Shown in pieces: positions 1 through 10,828 of a stretch of 64,000 nucleotides of DNA (position 1 is its first letter; every line of letters begins with the position of its first letter). The stretch is from Laguncularia racemosa. Taxonomy: Eukaryota; Streptophyta; Magnoliopsida; Myrtales; Combretaceae. The notes beneath the pieces were generated by a model. The model made no database searches and was not told where the DNA came from. It saw nothing but the letters and a program-made list of their open reading frames with translations. The DNA is taken from assembly GCA_037954665.1 (NCBI GenBank), contig JBBMOL010000224.1, forward strand, positions 213,112 to 277,111. Reading direction: 5' to 3'. The translations under genes and the position numbers were made by a program.

Positions 1-1769
1 CTCAATGTGACCAAATTTATTACAGAAGAAACATGCATAAGAATTAACATTCCTATACCTGTCATTTACCTGTTTCTTGAAATTCTAGTTTATATAACTT
101 CTATTATACCTTCTAGTATTGCTTCTGTAGTACCCATTGTGTGGATACCTCTTGTCAAAATAACTTCTGTAAAAGTCTCTAGTATTTCTTCTTTTAACAT
201 AATTTGTATTTGAAATGTACTTTTTGCTATTGGATTCATCACTTAAGACTTGTTTAGCCTTAACAAAAACTGTATTTTGATTTGATTTTGAACTCGAACC
301 ATGCTCATATCCTAATCCATGTTTTTCATTTGAAACTCTTTGTGAAGAAATTAACATGGTCAATTTCTTGTCACTTTCATCAAATTTCTTAAAGGTAGTT
401 TTCAACGAATTGGATAAATCATCAATATTTACCTTCATATCACTTGTTTCTACTTCAAGTAAATGATTTTCTATTCTTAATTTTTCAATACTCACATGCA
501 TAGATTCATTTTCTTGTTTTAGGATATCATTTTCACTAGCAAGCAAAGTATTTGTTTGTTTTAATGCTTCTTTTCATTCTTAAAAGCTTTTATTTCATTT
601 TCATACTTAGCTAATTTTGTATAAGCCCTTTTTAGTGCCTTTAATAACTTTCTCATTTCTGCTAGTATGTCAGTATCAGTTATATCTTCATCAGATTCAG
701 AGTGTACCTCAGAACTTGCCATTAGACAAAGATTTGCCTCATCTTTTTCTTCTTCTGAATCTTCTGAATTTGTTTCTGTGTCCTCTAAATCACTCTACGT
801 TGCTAGCATTGCACGACTTTTCTTTTTATAATTTTCCATTTTCTTGATCAGTGTTGGACATTCATATTTGATGTGCCCTGGCTTTTTGCATTCATAACAT
901 TGAATTTCCCTTTTTTCTTTCTTCTTTTCTTTCTCCTTATAGGCTTTTCCTACATCGTTATGCTTATATTCAGTACTTTTCTTGAAAACACTAAATTTCT
1001 TACCTCTTTGCTTCTTGAGCAGCCTGTTGAGTCTACGTGCTAAAAGATTGATGTCCTCTTCTTTCTCATTGTCGCTATCATCTATTTCGGTTTCATTTTG
1101 CTTTATTTCCTTGACTTTAAATGCAATTCCTTTGGTGTTGTCTTCTCCTCTTTGCGTGGTTTTTATGTGAGACTCATATGCCATGAGCTTTTCTCTCAAT
1201 TGACTGGGAGTTAGCTTGTTTAGGTCTTGAGCTTCTTCTATAGCTGTTTTCTTAGCATCCCAAGATGGTGGCAATATCATCAGAATTTTCCTCATAAGAT
1301 CAGGATTTGGAAGTTTCTTTCCAAGTGATGCAAGCTCATTTGTAATAGATGTAAACCTGTTAAAAGCATTTTTGACATCTTTATTAGATTTAAAATTAAA
1401 TAATTCATACTGTTGAATTAAAGCACTTATCTTGGTTTCCTTGATGGTAACAGTCCCTTCATATGTTTCAGATACGATATCCCAAATCTCCCTTACACTT
1501 GCACACGATGATATTAAATAGAACTATGATGGAGCAATAGTAGTCAGCAACAAATTTTTTGCTTTATTATTCTTCTCAATAATCTTCTTCTCGGAATCTG
1601 ACAAGGTTGAATTTCCATTCAAGGTGATCACATTGTCCCCAAGTGAAATGACCTACCATAAATCATAATCATTAGCTTTAATATAAGTTTCCATGCACAT
1701 CTTCTAATATGAGAAGCTTGAGCCATTGAAGTAAGGAGCTTGATTAATTGCAACATTATTTTCAACCAT
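1..1769 (-). pseudogene. copia gag polyprotein (5' part), decayed
   Basis: Gag packages element RNA into virus-like particles. On the minus strand the frame opens at an ATG at 1769, just after the primer site, and carries a UBN2-type gag domain (about 1700-1190). A CCHC knuckle (CYECKKPGHIKYEC) follows near 860-900, then an acidic stretch, a coiled coil with many E, K and L (about 370-590), and a second knuckle starting CFFCNKFGH at the window edge. Stops interrupt the frame at about 1707, 1653 and 1522, again near 794 and near 85, and there is a one-base frameshift near 570. At least one stop stands where a Trp is expected, as TGG-to-TAG decay would give. It is probably not translatable as one protein. 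Confidence 0.85.
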
Positions 1770-1798
1770 TTTGGATCACTCAAAATAAATGAGACATA

Positions 1799-1811
1799 CT
1801 CTGATACCAAT
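1799..1811 (-). other. primer-binding site of the copia element
   Basis: The minus strand reads TGGTATCAGAG directly beside the LTR end (…CCAACA). This is the standard plant retroelement primer site complementary to the 3' end of initiator tRNA-Met. It fixes the LTR/internal boundary at 1811/1812. Confidence 0.85.
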
Positions 1812-3314
1812 TGTTGGTCCCAATTAGATTAATCAAGAGAGGGGTGAATTGATTAATTACTTAAAATTTCAATTTTTTCAAATTATCCAAAGTCTCTTGA
1901 CTAACGAAATGATGTGAGCAACAAAAATAGAAAATAATAATGTGCAATAAATAAAATGAGTAGAGAAGAATAAAATGCTCAAAGATTTATAGAAGTTCTG
2001 CCTGGAGCGTCAGTCCTCTCTTCCAACTCCACGCCGGGGTCTCGGTTGTGTTTACCGGTTGTGTTTCACTATATCAATAAAATCGAGAGTATACAAAATA
2101 AGCCTCTTCAAAGCAAAGTCTCACTACTGAGTCTCTCTAGCTTCCTCATTAAGCTAATCACTCAAACTATAGTGATGAAACAACTCTCAATTCCTCATAC
2201 AAGAAAGGAATCACAATAACAATGAGGAATATTAAATTTCCTATACAAATTGGATCACACATGAATAAAAAAAAAAAATTGCACCTGAAATGTATGAGCT
2301 TTTAACTTTTCCGTGTGCTTTTTTCTAAAAATAACGTTCTCCTCTTTTTTATTCCAATTGAACATCCCTTTTATGAAGAGAACATAATGGTTACTTTGTT
2401 GGAGAATGTAACATTCATGGAGTTCCATGTGATAAGCTTGAATTTTATTTTGAAATTTTATATTTCAAAAATAAGTTGAACTTGTTGGGGAAAATCTGCA
2501 TTCCCGTGATATTTTGATGAGGATAAGCTTGGATAAATCAGTTCGACTGAGATCTTCTTTAGAGATATTCTTTGGATCAAGTTTGTTGAAGATATCTCTC
2601 ACATTATGGAATCTTATCTTGATATCCCATATATTGTGGAACCATATTTTCATATAACAACCATACTTATTATCCTTATCTTTGTAACTGTTGGATCCCC
2701 CAAAATATAGAACAAATATCTAGATTTAAATCTTGATAAAACTTGTAAATCTTATATGATCTCACTTTATCATAAAATAAAATCTTTGAATAAAATCTTG
2801 TAAAACTTTATGTAAATTAAATACCCCATGATATAAAATCCAACTTTGGTAAAACGCATCAAGTATATTACCCAAATATACTTGGCACGTGGAGCTAGGC
2901 CTTGAGATTTATTAAAAACCATTGATACAAAAATTAAAACGAAATTTGGAAAAAATTCATGACAAGCATAGAAGGTTCTGAAAGAGCTTCTGAAGCAAAC
3001 CTGTCAATTGTCTTCCTGTTGTAAAGGTTTTGAAAGTGCTTTTGAAACAAACCTGTCAACTATTCTCTTATTGTAAAGGTTCTGAAAGGTTAACACAAGA
3101 ACAACGGATACACTACACAACTTTTGAAATACCTTCTGATAGAATAAAAATAGTCTGTATAACACCATTGAAGGTTCTGAACAAGCTTTTGTCTCTTTAT
3201 TCAATTTAGAAAAATTCACTTACTATCTTCTGAAACAACTTCTAACAAGCTCAAATATACATTACAAATTATTCCTCTTTTGTTAACATCAAAACTAAAT
3301 TAGAGAACTTAACA
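1812..3314 (-). repeat. copia 5' LTR, about 1.5 kb
   Basis: On the minus strand it begins TGTTAAG and ends CCAACA next to the primer site, giving TG…CA ends. The inner end is secure. The outer end at 3314 is inferred from the terminal motif, because the partner LTR is outside the window. It contains three related short blocks built on GAAGGTTCTGAAAG (near 2970, 3020 and 3076 on +). Confidence 0.7.
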
Positions 3315-5261
3315 CATACCACGCATATACAACAAGTCACATTGCCACTCACACTAAACACACACAACTTTACTATTTTATTTTTTTTATGAACACAACT
3401 CTACATAAAAACAACCATGGTGCACAACCTCCCTAATACAACACACATACAATACCTTAAAGTATACACTTCCTTACCATTACACAACTCCAAAGCAAAC
3501 CACAACTCATCCACAAAATAGTTGCAATTCAAATTTGAAAATCAAATCGCTTCACTAATTGTAACCTTTCCACAATTGGTAAGAAGCAATTTTCAAATTC
3601 AAATAACCATACATTAACTTCTTCAACTTAATGTTTGTTTTGAAAATCAAAATAATTTCCAAATCTTCCACATAACTCAAATTTGGAAATGCTCAATGGT
3701 ACCCACTATTTTCGAAAACAAACAAGTAAAGTTCACACTTCTTCTTTCTATACAATTGGAGATACTTCACACTTCTAAATTTATGTTAAAAAATGCACTA
3801 ACTCTCTTCTTCCTTTCATGGTGAAGTCAATAGCATAGAAGGTTCAACAAGTACTCAAAACTCACTCCAACAAACAACAAGTCCAACCTCCCAAACAAGA
3901 CAATCACGCCACTTCAAGTAATCACATCAACAATTCAATTTTACTCTCAATTTCAAAATGAAGATGTAAGATCATTAACCCTAGATTTTTGAAATTCAAA
4001 ATCAAATAACCCTTCTCACAACCTCAAGCTCTGATACCAAAAAGATGATGTGCCTAAAACCAAGTTTAAGCACACAAAAACCAAGATTGAAAGACAATCA
4101 TACAATGTCAATCAATCCAGTCACTCAATGGTCTCAATTTTCAATGAATGTAACCAATTCTTCAATTAGGATGTATTCAATCTTAAATCCAAGTATGATA
4201 TAGCTTTGATACCAAAAAGATGATGTGCTTAAATGGGAACTAAGCACAAGAAAAATAATCCAACTAACAATCCCCAAAAGACAAGGTCAATTCAGTTCAA
4301 TTTGGAGCAATATTGTTGCGTGAACCCTAAATGCAATAGTTAATTTGAATGATATATTCCATGAAATGAATTATCACAATGATATATTCCTCAATGAAGA
4401 TCACTAATACTCTTGAATACCAGGTGAAATAATACATAAATTCAAAAAGAACAATGACTGTAATTCCACCTTCCAAAAGGATTGATTTCAAGGTTAAAAA
4501 AAAATGCAAATGGAGGAATAGAAAGCAAGTCTAAGAGTAACTCAATTAAGCACTAATAATTCGAATAGCAAGGAACCAAATCTGACCAAGAAAGCTTCAA
4601 TCCAACCTTAGATATGACTCATTAGAGAAGAAAAGAAACACAACAAATAGAAATTGATATAACTCACAATTTCTCCTTGTTGCACTCGCCACAATTCCAA
4701 CTATTGGGATTGAAATTGAAAAGAGGGATTGAACTAAGGATGAACCCTAATTCTCTCATGAAAAATATCAAGTGTATTATGAAAATTCTCTCCCCTAAAA
4801 CCCTACTTTAAGCAAGTATTTATACTTGCTCTCATTAGGGTTAAAATTCCACAAAATTACAACTATATCACTTTTAGGGTAGCCGGTCCTAAAAGATAAT
4901 TACAAACAAATGAAAGTGTCCCAAAAGAAATTACAACATAAATAGTTCAAGTGAATAACAAATATATATAAATTGGTCTTCAGGATGATAGCTCTTCCAT
5001 AGAATTCGTCGGCCTAGCTTATCATCGGTTTAGGTCAGTTTATGGATAACCCACAAGCTGAGTCTTAGTGAGTTTGTCCATTGCCCTATAAAGCATGATA
5101 AGTGTGCATGTTGGAATATACAATACATGAATAAGAGAAAAGAGGTTAGTAAACAAATAATTCTAGGGTTGATGTGCTCAAAATGGGCCCTCATCGCCAA
5201 GATTTGAAATCTTTTGGCTCTTACCCTAATGATAGGTCTTGACGGATTTTGATTCCTATCA
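3315..5261 (-). mobile_element. LTR retrotransposon A1: 5' LTR and leader
   Basis: Minus-strand element of the family I call A (LTR ends TGATAGGAATC…GGCACATCA). Its 5' LTR occupies 5261 to 4046. The leader then runs to 3315, where the copia element interrupts it, and the rest lies off the left edge. Beyond 5261 the sequence is the LTR of element B, so A1 was inserted into B's 5' LTR. The leader is AC-rich without coding signals, like the leaders of A2, A3 and G. The downstream target duplication cannot be checked here. Confidence 0.75.
4046..5261 (-). repeat. A1 5' LTR with duplicated inner end
   Basis: The minus strand begins TGATAGGAATC at 5261. The LTR end plus primer site occurs twice: GCACATCA followed by TTTTTGGTATCAAAGC near 4221-4202, and again with TGGTATCAGAGC near 4054-4029. 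The 175-bp interval between them is matched in A2. A TATA box sits in the 20-bp near-palindrome at 4811-4830. The true LTR end could be either copy. Confidence 0.75.
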
Positions 5262-5606
5262 TCACATGAGGATAAGGATAGATTAAGAAACTTAGATTTT
5301 CCATATTCTTGTATGACACTATATAAGCCATGCAAAGGCTGGCCATGAGGAGATATCTTTGATATATGACAAGTACATCTTTTTCGTGAGTGAACGAAAA
5401 CCACTTTTCGTTCTTTTGCAAAAGAAATTTTTCATAAAAATCTTAATTGAATTATTAGGAATACCTATTGATAACTTAGGTTATAGTCAACGGGTTTGAT
5501 TGGGGTTTAGTTACGCATCGCTTATTCAATACGATCAGCGGGGTAATTGAAACCAACTAGCATCGTCGAGGTTCTAGGTTTAACATACCTAAGGTTTCAC
5601 GCATTA
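5262..5606 (+). repeat. element B 5' LTR, 3' portion
   Basis: Aligns by eye to 9184-9531 along its whole length, from TCACATGAGGATAAGG to AGGTTT(C/G)ACGCAT. It is cut at 5261/5262 by the LTR of A1. The end is followed at once by a primer-site-like sequence. Confidence 0.85.
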
Positions 5607-5622
5607 TTTGGTATAAGAGTTG
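5607..5622 (+). other. element B primer-binding site
   Basis: TTTGGTATAAGAGTTG differs from the initiator-Met primer site TGGTATCAGAGC at two positions (C to A and C to T). It lies right after the LTR end. Confidence 0.7.
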
Positions 5623-5623
5623 T

Positions 5624-5875
5624 CAGTTGTCTTTTCCATATTCATAGTTAGAAATTCATATAAAAAAAAAGAAATTTTGTTGTTTATTTCTATACTCGTC
5701 TATTGTCTTTTCCATATTCGTCTGTTGTTCCTTTTCTATACTCATCTATTGTCTTTTCCATATTCATAATTAGAAATTTGTAATAAAAAAATTCTATTGT
5801 TCTTTTCCATACTTGTCTATTGTCTTTTCCATATTCATAGACAAAAGTTGTATAAGAAAAAAAAAAAAACTCATT
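5624..5875 (+). repeat. short irregular tandem repeats in B leader
   Basis: The phrase TCTATTGTCTTTTCCATATTC recurs with small changes at about 5628, 5698, 5745 and 5817, interleaved with shorter versions. Most copies are followed by ATAGTTAGAAATT-like tails and A-runs. This is a degenerate minisatellite in the untranslated leader. Poly-A runs follow at 5960-5983 and 6031-6048. Confidence 0.7.
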
Positions 5876-6614
5876 CTTGTTTGGTCATTACAATCCATTA
5901 GGGTGATGGTATCTAGGTTTTCCTGAATAATCAAATTGTGTTCAATTCATAGCTTATCTACAAAAAAAAAAAAAAAAAAAAAAAAGAGAACAAAATTTGG
6001 TTGCAAAAGAAAGAATGAAGAACCGAAATTCAAAAAAAAAAAAAAAAAGGAATTCAGCCATGAAAGAATTACAATTGCCAAAATCACAAGATAGCTTCTT
6101 GAATTGTCAATTACATAATTGGTTGATTTAATTTACTTTCCATATCAATTGTTTCCAATTCCAACAGTGATAAATGCTTTGTGATTTCTAAATTGTGCAT
6201 CTGAAAAATTACATTCCATAATCATTCATTGTGTTTCGATGCAAATTATATCCTCTTGAGATTGCATGTAAAAGAATTAATTGTCTTGTTTCTGAGTTTT
6301 ATTATGTGTTGTAGCTATTGAAATTTTCTTCTAATTTCCAAATTGTCACTATGATTAAAAATTGATAGTAATCATTAGTGTTGACTTAGTAATTTGAGTT
6401 TAGGAGTTCCTAGTAAAAGAATTACAAAAAGTAGGTTGTGTGATCATATTTTGTGAGAGATATACACGAGTGGAATTGTGAGCATATAATTTGTGAGCAA
6501 TATACGAGTGAGTGTGTGGGACATACTTATATATTTCTTATAATTGTGATCGTAACTTGCTACAAATTATTAGAATTATATCTGGACAGAACACTAATGG
6601 AGGAGAAAGTCGGG

Positions 6615-7600
6615 TGATGTTTGAGGAATTGATGGGGGAAATGAAGAGGATCCTAATAGGTGAACTAAAGTAGATCCATGAAAGGATAGATAGGATGGAA
6701 AGGAGTAGGGAACCGTTTAATAGTACCACTATCAAGCAAGGAGTAGGTAGATAGAATAGGGGAAGCGTTAGGATAGATGAAGAGGAGGAATTTGATTTTG
6801 GAGATTACCAACACATGAGGGATAGGGGAAGTATCTCGATGCGTGACAGTAATTTAAGGAGTATTAAATTGAAAATCCCAACCTTTTAGGGAAAGAATGA
6901 TCCAAAGTTGTATTTAGAGTGGGAGAGGAAGATGGATCATGTGTTCAAATGCCACAACTACACTGAGGAGAAAAAGATAAAATTAGCTACAGTTGAGTTT
7001 TCAGATTGAACCAGTGTATGGTGGGATCAATTTGTGCGTAATAAGTGTAAGTATGGAGAGTGACCTATTAGCACTTGGGAGGAGATGAAAACTATCATGC
7101 ATAAGCATTTTATTCCCAGTCACTACCATAGGGACTTATTTAGAAAAGTCTAAGGGTTAACTCAAGGGAATAATAGTGTAGAAGATTATTACAAAGAGTT
7201 GGAGATGGCCATGATTAGGGTGAGAATTGAGAAGGATGATGAGGCTACTATGGCTATATTCATCAACAGATTGAATAGGGAGATAACTGATGTAGTAGAT
7301 CTTCACCATTACTTAGATATGAAAGAGTTGTTGCATAGAGCTATCAAAGTAGAGTGGGCAGTAGCTAAAATACAAGAGTGAACAAATGATTGGCTTAACT
7401 TCCAAAACTCTATGGAAGTCCATGTAGAAGAGAAACTCCATCAATTCAAAGCCTAAGGAGGATGTGAGGGCTAAGAATCCAATTGCTGCACCTGAGGGAA
7501 AGACTAACACTAAACCTTCTTCTAGGACGAGAGATATTAAGTGTTTTAGGTGTCAGGGATTTTGGGCACATTACACCCTAATATCCAAATTAGAGGGCTA
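6615..7600 (+). pseudogene. element B gag with CCHC knuckle, decayed
   Basis: The frame starting near 6619 reads through about eight stops as a Retrotrans_gag domain. It keeps recognisable phrases: GKNDPKLYLEWERKMDHVF (about 6890-6950), VWWDQF (7018), SHYHRDLFRKV (7118) and SVEDYYKELEMAMIR (7178). An intact piece runs 7199-7381. A knuckle CFRCQGFWAH follows at about 7540-7580, with its last Cys changed. Several stops are CAG-to-TAG or TGG-to-TGA/TAG, as C-to-T decay would give. Confidence 0.85.
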
Positions 7601-7779
7601 TGATTATCAGTGATAGTGGGGATGTAGAGAGTGTGAGCTCTAAGGAGGAGGAGGAGGAGTTATCATCATAGGAGTATGAGGATGTTAAATTAAAGGAACC
7701 TATGAGTGGTGAGTTATATGTCATGAGGAGAGTGCTCAGTGTATAACCTTAGGAGGATGGTGAGGGAATCCAGCATGAA

Positions 7780-8260
7780 CATATTTTTTATACACGATGT
7801 CATGTGTAGGGTAGAGTCTGTAGCTTGATAATTGATAGTGGCATTGCAGTAATGTTGCTAGCACCTTACTAATTGAAAAGATGCAGGTGAAAGCTATAAG
7901 ACATTCGAGACCATATTGATTACAGTGGTTAAGTGATTGTGGGGAGGTTAAGGTGACCAGGCATGTACTTATAGCCTACTCTATAGGGAGCTACAAAGAC
8001 AAGGTTATGTGTGATGTGGTAACTATGCAAGCTAGCCATATATCATTAGGGTGACCATGGTAGTTTGATAGGAAGGTTATGTACGATGAATACAAAAACC
8101 AATATTCTTTTGTTTTAAATAAAAGGAAGGTGGTTCTAACTCCATAGAAACCATGAGAAGATTGTGACGACCAAGTGAAAATCGCTAAAGAAGTTAGAGC
8201 GAAACATGAGAGTGTACAAGAGCAAGGAGAGAAAAAAAGAAAAGAGTGAAAGATAAACAC
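7780..8260 (+). pseudogene. element B aspartic protease region, decayed
   Basis: A retropepsin-like segment shows LIIDSGIAV (about 7830), where DGGS/DTGS is usual. The later conserved phrase ASHISLG…WQFDRKVMYD follows at about 8032-8090, with one stop. Frame breaks occur throughout. The protease would have cut gag-pol. Confidence 0.7.
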
Positions 8261-8454
8261 TGGTGAGCTATGAGGGAAGAGGGTCTAAAACATTGAGAGG
8301 AGAGAAAATTGTAAGAAAAAGTAAATGTGAGAGTGCAATGTTGGCGAGGAAACAACTACTTGTACTTATGTATAAGAATGTTTATTTTACTTATACTGAC
8401 ACTAACCTTTCGTTACCTAGTATGGTGTTTTCTTTTAGCTTTGTTACAAGAACA

Positions 8455-8757
8455 TATGAGCTAGCCATAGATGAGAGGAAATTGGATGCGATCTGGAAGT
8501 GGCCAATACCAAAGGGACATGTCAGGACTATGTTTCATCAAGGAGAAAAGGTTTGAGTATATTTGAGAAAAGAAATATTTGCACTATAGCGAAATCCTAA
8601 ATTACATCCTAGAGGAGAGGGACTTTTTCAAGTCTTGGAGCGCATCAATTACAACACCTACAAGATTGATTTGTTGAGTCACTATGGTAATATAAGCGTA
8701 ATTGTAATGTTTTTAATCTTACTTTTTATAATGTAAGTGATTCGAGGATGAATCGTT
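8455..8757 (+). pseudogene. element B: RT tail fused to integrase C-terminus by deletion
   Basis: About 8460-8520 reads like the end of gypsy RT (…ERKLDAIWKWPIPKG). It passes directly into integrase C-terminal wording (KLHPRGEGLFQVLERINYNTYKID, about 8600-8670). Most of RT, all RNase H and the integrase catalytic core are absent, so at least 2 kb was lost. The frame breaks near 8555. Confidence 0.75.
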
Positions 8758-8773
8758 TTGAGGAAGGAGAGAA

Positions 8774-9531
8774 TGATGAGGATCAACTAGCATGAAAAAG
8801 GAAGGAGCCAAAATTTCATGATCCATTACATGACATTGGAGGCCCAATGACCTGAGTTAGAGCTAAAAGAATGAACGAAGCTCTATAGGGACTAGTTATG
8901 GACTTGCAAGCCAAGGAATCAAGCTACACTGAAGGAGCACATACATATGTCAACATGATTCACGTGACCATGGAAGGATGAAATAATTTACGAACATTAA
9001 ATATTTGTATGGACCATTACACTAGTGGATACATTCGGTTTTGTTAAATTTATTTTTATTTGTTAATTTGTTATTTATGTTATTTGATTGCCTACTTGGT
9101 GACATAAGGATAGGGATAGAATAAGCAAGTTAAGATTTTTAGTATTTTTTTGGTTTGTAATTTATATTATTTAGTTGCCTACTCAGTCACATGAGGATAA
9201 GGATAGATTAGGTAACTTAGGTTTTCCATATTCTTGTATGACATTATATAAGCTGTGCAAGGGCTAACCATGAAGAGATATCTTTGATATATGAAAAACA
9301 CATCTTTTTCGTGAGTGAATGAAAACCACATTTTGTTCTTTTGCAAAAGAACTTTTCAATAGAATTCTTAATTGAATTACTAGAAATACTTATTGATAAC
9401 TTAGGTTACAGTCGACAGGTTTGATTAGGGTCTAGTTATGCATCACTTATTCAAGACGATCCTCTGGGTAATTGAAACCAATTAACATCATTGAGGTTCT
9501 AGGTTTAACATACCTAGGGTTTGACACATCA
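8774..9531 (+). repeat. element B 3' LTR
   Basis: Follows a purine tract (AGGAAGGAGAGAA, 8761-8773). It starts TGATGAGGATC and ends CACATCA at 9531, giving TG…CA ends. The last 348 bp match the 5' LTR remnant. The TATA/start region is probably near 9245 (TATATAAGC). Confidence 0.8.
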
Positions 9532-9663
9532 GTAAGTAAGGACAAGCTTTTATAATATAGTTAAAAAATTAATTACTATGATTGGATTATGTTATATCTT
9601 GTGATCGGTAGATTTGGACAATATAACGTCCTAATATTATATAAATAAAAGACTCTTTGGTGC

Positions 9664-9699
<36 letters not shown>

Positions 9700-10828
9700 T
9701 ATAAATTTTAATATATACTTGATTCCAATTAATCTTAGCCTTAACTTGAGAATGCATAACATATCATTTCCTAGCCACCGTTATGCAAAAGAATAGATTC
9801 CGGAAGGCGAGACGGTACATATATTGCGCTCCAAACTGTAATGAATGTGCATGCATCAGATAACAGAGAATGATTATCAGCAAGTGGAATAAATAAACTG
9901 CAAGTTGACAAATATACGACACCACGTTTGGAATGATTGGTGAAAATAAAAGATGGTGGGCTTGTCGCCTCACTTTTCTTATCTCTTATAAGTGTTAGTC
10001 TGGCAAATTTCATGCCTAAGTGCAATACCCTTTTTAAGGTTAAATCCTTGTGTACATCGTCGCAAATAGAGCAAGATAATGTTACATTAATTAATTTAAT
10101 GTCAGAGAAATTATCGAAACTTTTAGGGTTAATTTTCATAAAGGTACTTACCTAATGAGTAATGTGCTCTTTTAATTTTTTAAAGGAAGGTCTAATAGTA
10201 TTCTACATTTGAACAACTTGGTTGGATAATAAATAGGTGTATTCGGTTGCATATTTATTTTCCAAAGCAACTTCCAAAAATGTTTATATATATCAAATAA
10301 TTGTCTAAAATTTAATTTATTTTTCTATAGAGCCAGCGTGGTATAACATGAAAGTATATGCAATTTCTTGTTTTAAAACACTGGAAGCTGGAGGTATATA
10401 TATTCGTAGCATGGTACAGTATTCTCCAAATACTTTTCATCGGTTGGTCAACAGTTGTTGGCTGCTCGACTTTTCTACTCCAAAGTCCAACTACGGTTTA
10501 TGAACAGAAAAAAGAAATCATAATTATAATAAAATTTTGCCAAGTGCCAACTAAAATATTTCCTTACAGCATCTCAAACTTGAATGCGTGTGAAGACTTT
10601 GTATGATCAAGTAATAGAGACAAGGAAAACGTAAGGAAGTGAGGAAATGTCGGTGGGGTTCACATATACTTCACATATGTTCCCCAAGCAGTGTTAAAGC
10701 TGCACTCTTTAGACCCACAAAAACAAAGTCCCACTTGACTTCCGTAGAAGATAATTACAGGGGATTTTCACTCAAAGAAGATAATTACCAGTTTGATTAA
10801 GAGCAGAGAATTAACTGAATCAACGTCG
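9532..10828 (+). promoter_or_regulatory. upstream region of the receptor kinase gene
   Basis: No gene is recognisable here. A (TA)13 microsatellite lies at 9669-9694. Short ORFs on both strands (9764-10155 and 10358-10606) resemble nothing I know. A single W-box-like TTGACT is at 10735-10740, 89 bp before the start codon. WRKY factors bind such sites in defence genes, but one hexamer is expected often by chance. No clear TATA box could be assigned. Two purine-rich AAGATAATTAC repeats (10747 and 10778) lie in the likely 5' UTR. Confidence 0.35.

Larger units (their letters stand above)
1..3314 (-). mobile_element. Ty1/copia LTR retrotransposon, 5' half, cut by left window edge
   Basis: Read on the minus strand, this holds a 5' LTR (3314 to 1812), a primer-binding site, and a gag region that runs off the left edge of the window. 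The gag has a UBN2-like domain, a CCHC knuckle, a long coiled coil and a second knuckle. This layout, together with the wording of the LTR end, resembles the SIRE/Maximus lineage, but the lineage is an inference. Protease, integrase, RT and the 3' LTR must lie beyond the left edge. It is inserted in the leader of element A1, whose own sequence starts at 3315. Confidence 0.85.
5262..9531 (+). mobile_element. Ty3/gypsy element B, 5'-truncated, pol mostly deleted
   Basis: Two matching LTR segments (5262-5606 and 9184-9531) bracket a decayed gypsy interior. The order is LTR tail, primer site, leader with short repeats, gag, CCHC knuckle, protease, a short joint where RT/RNase H should be, the integrase C-terminus, a purine tract and the full 3' LTR. 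The wording of gag and of the integrase tail is that of common plant gypsy elements. The 5' part of the 5' LTR was displaced by A1. Many stops and the missing RT/integrase core mean it is dead. Confidence 0.85.

Noticed and set aside
9764..10606. Short ORFs on both strands upstream of the kinase.
   Set aside because: No similarity, no codon signal, and they overlap one another in an AT-rich region.
10793..10828. Upstream start of the receptor kinase at TTG 10793.
   Set aside because: The codon is TTG, and the ATG at 10829 is followed at once by a normal signal peptide.
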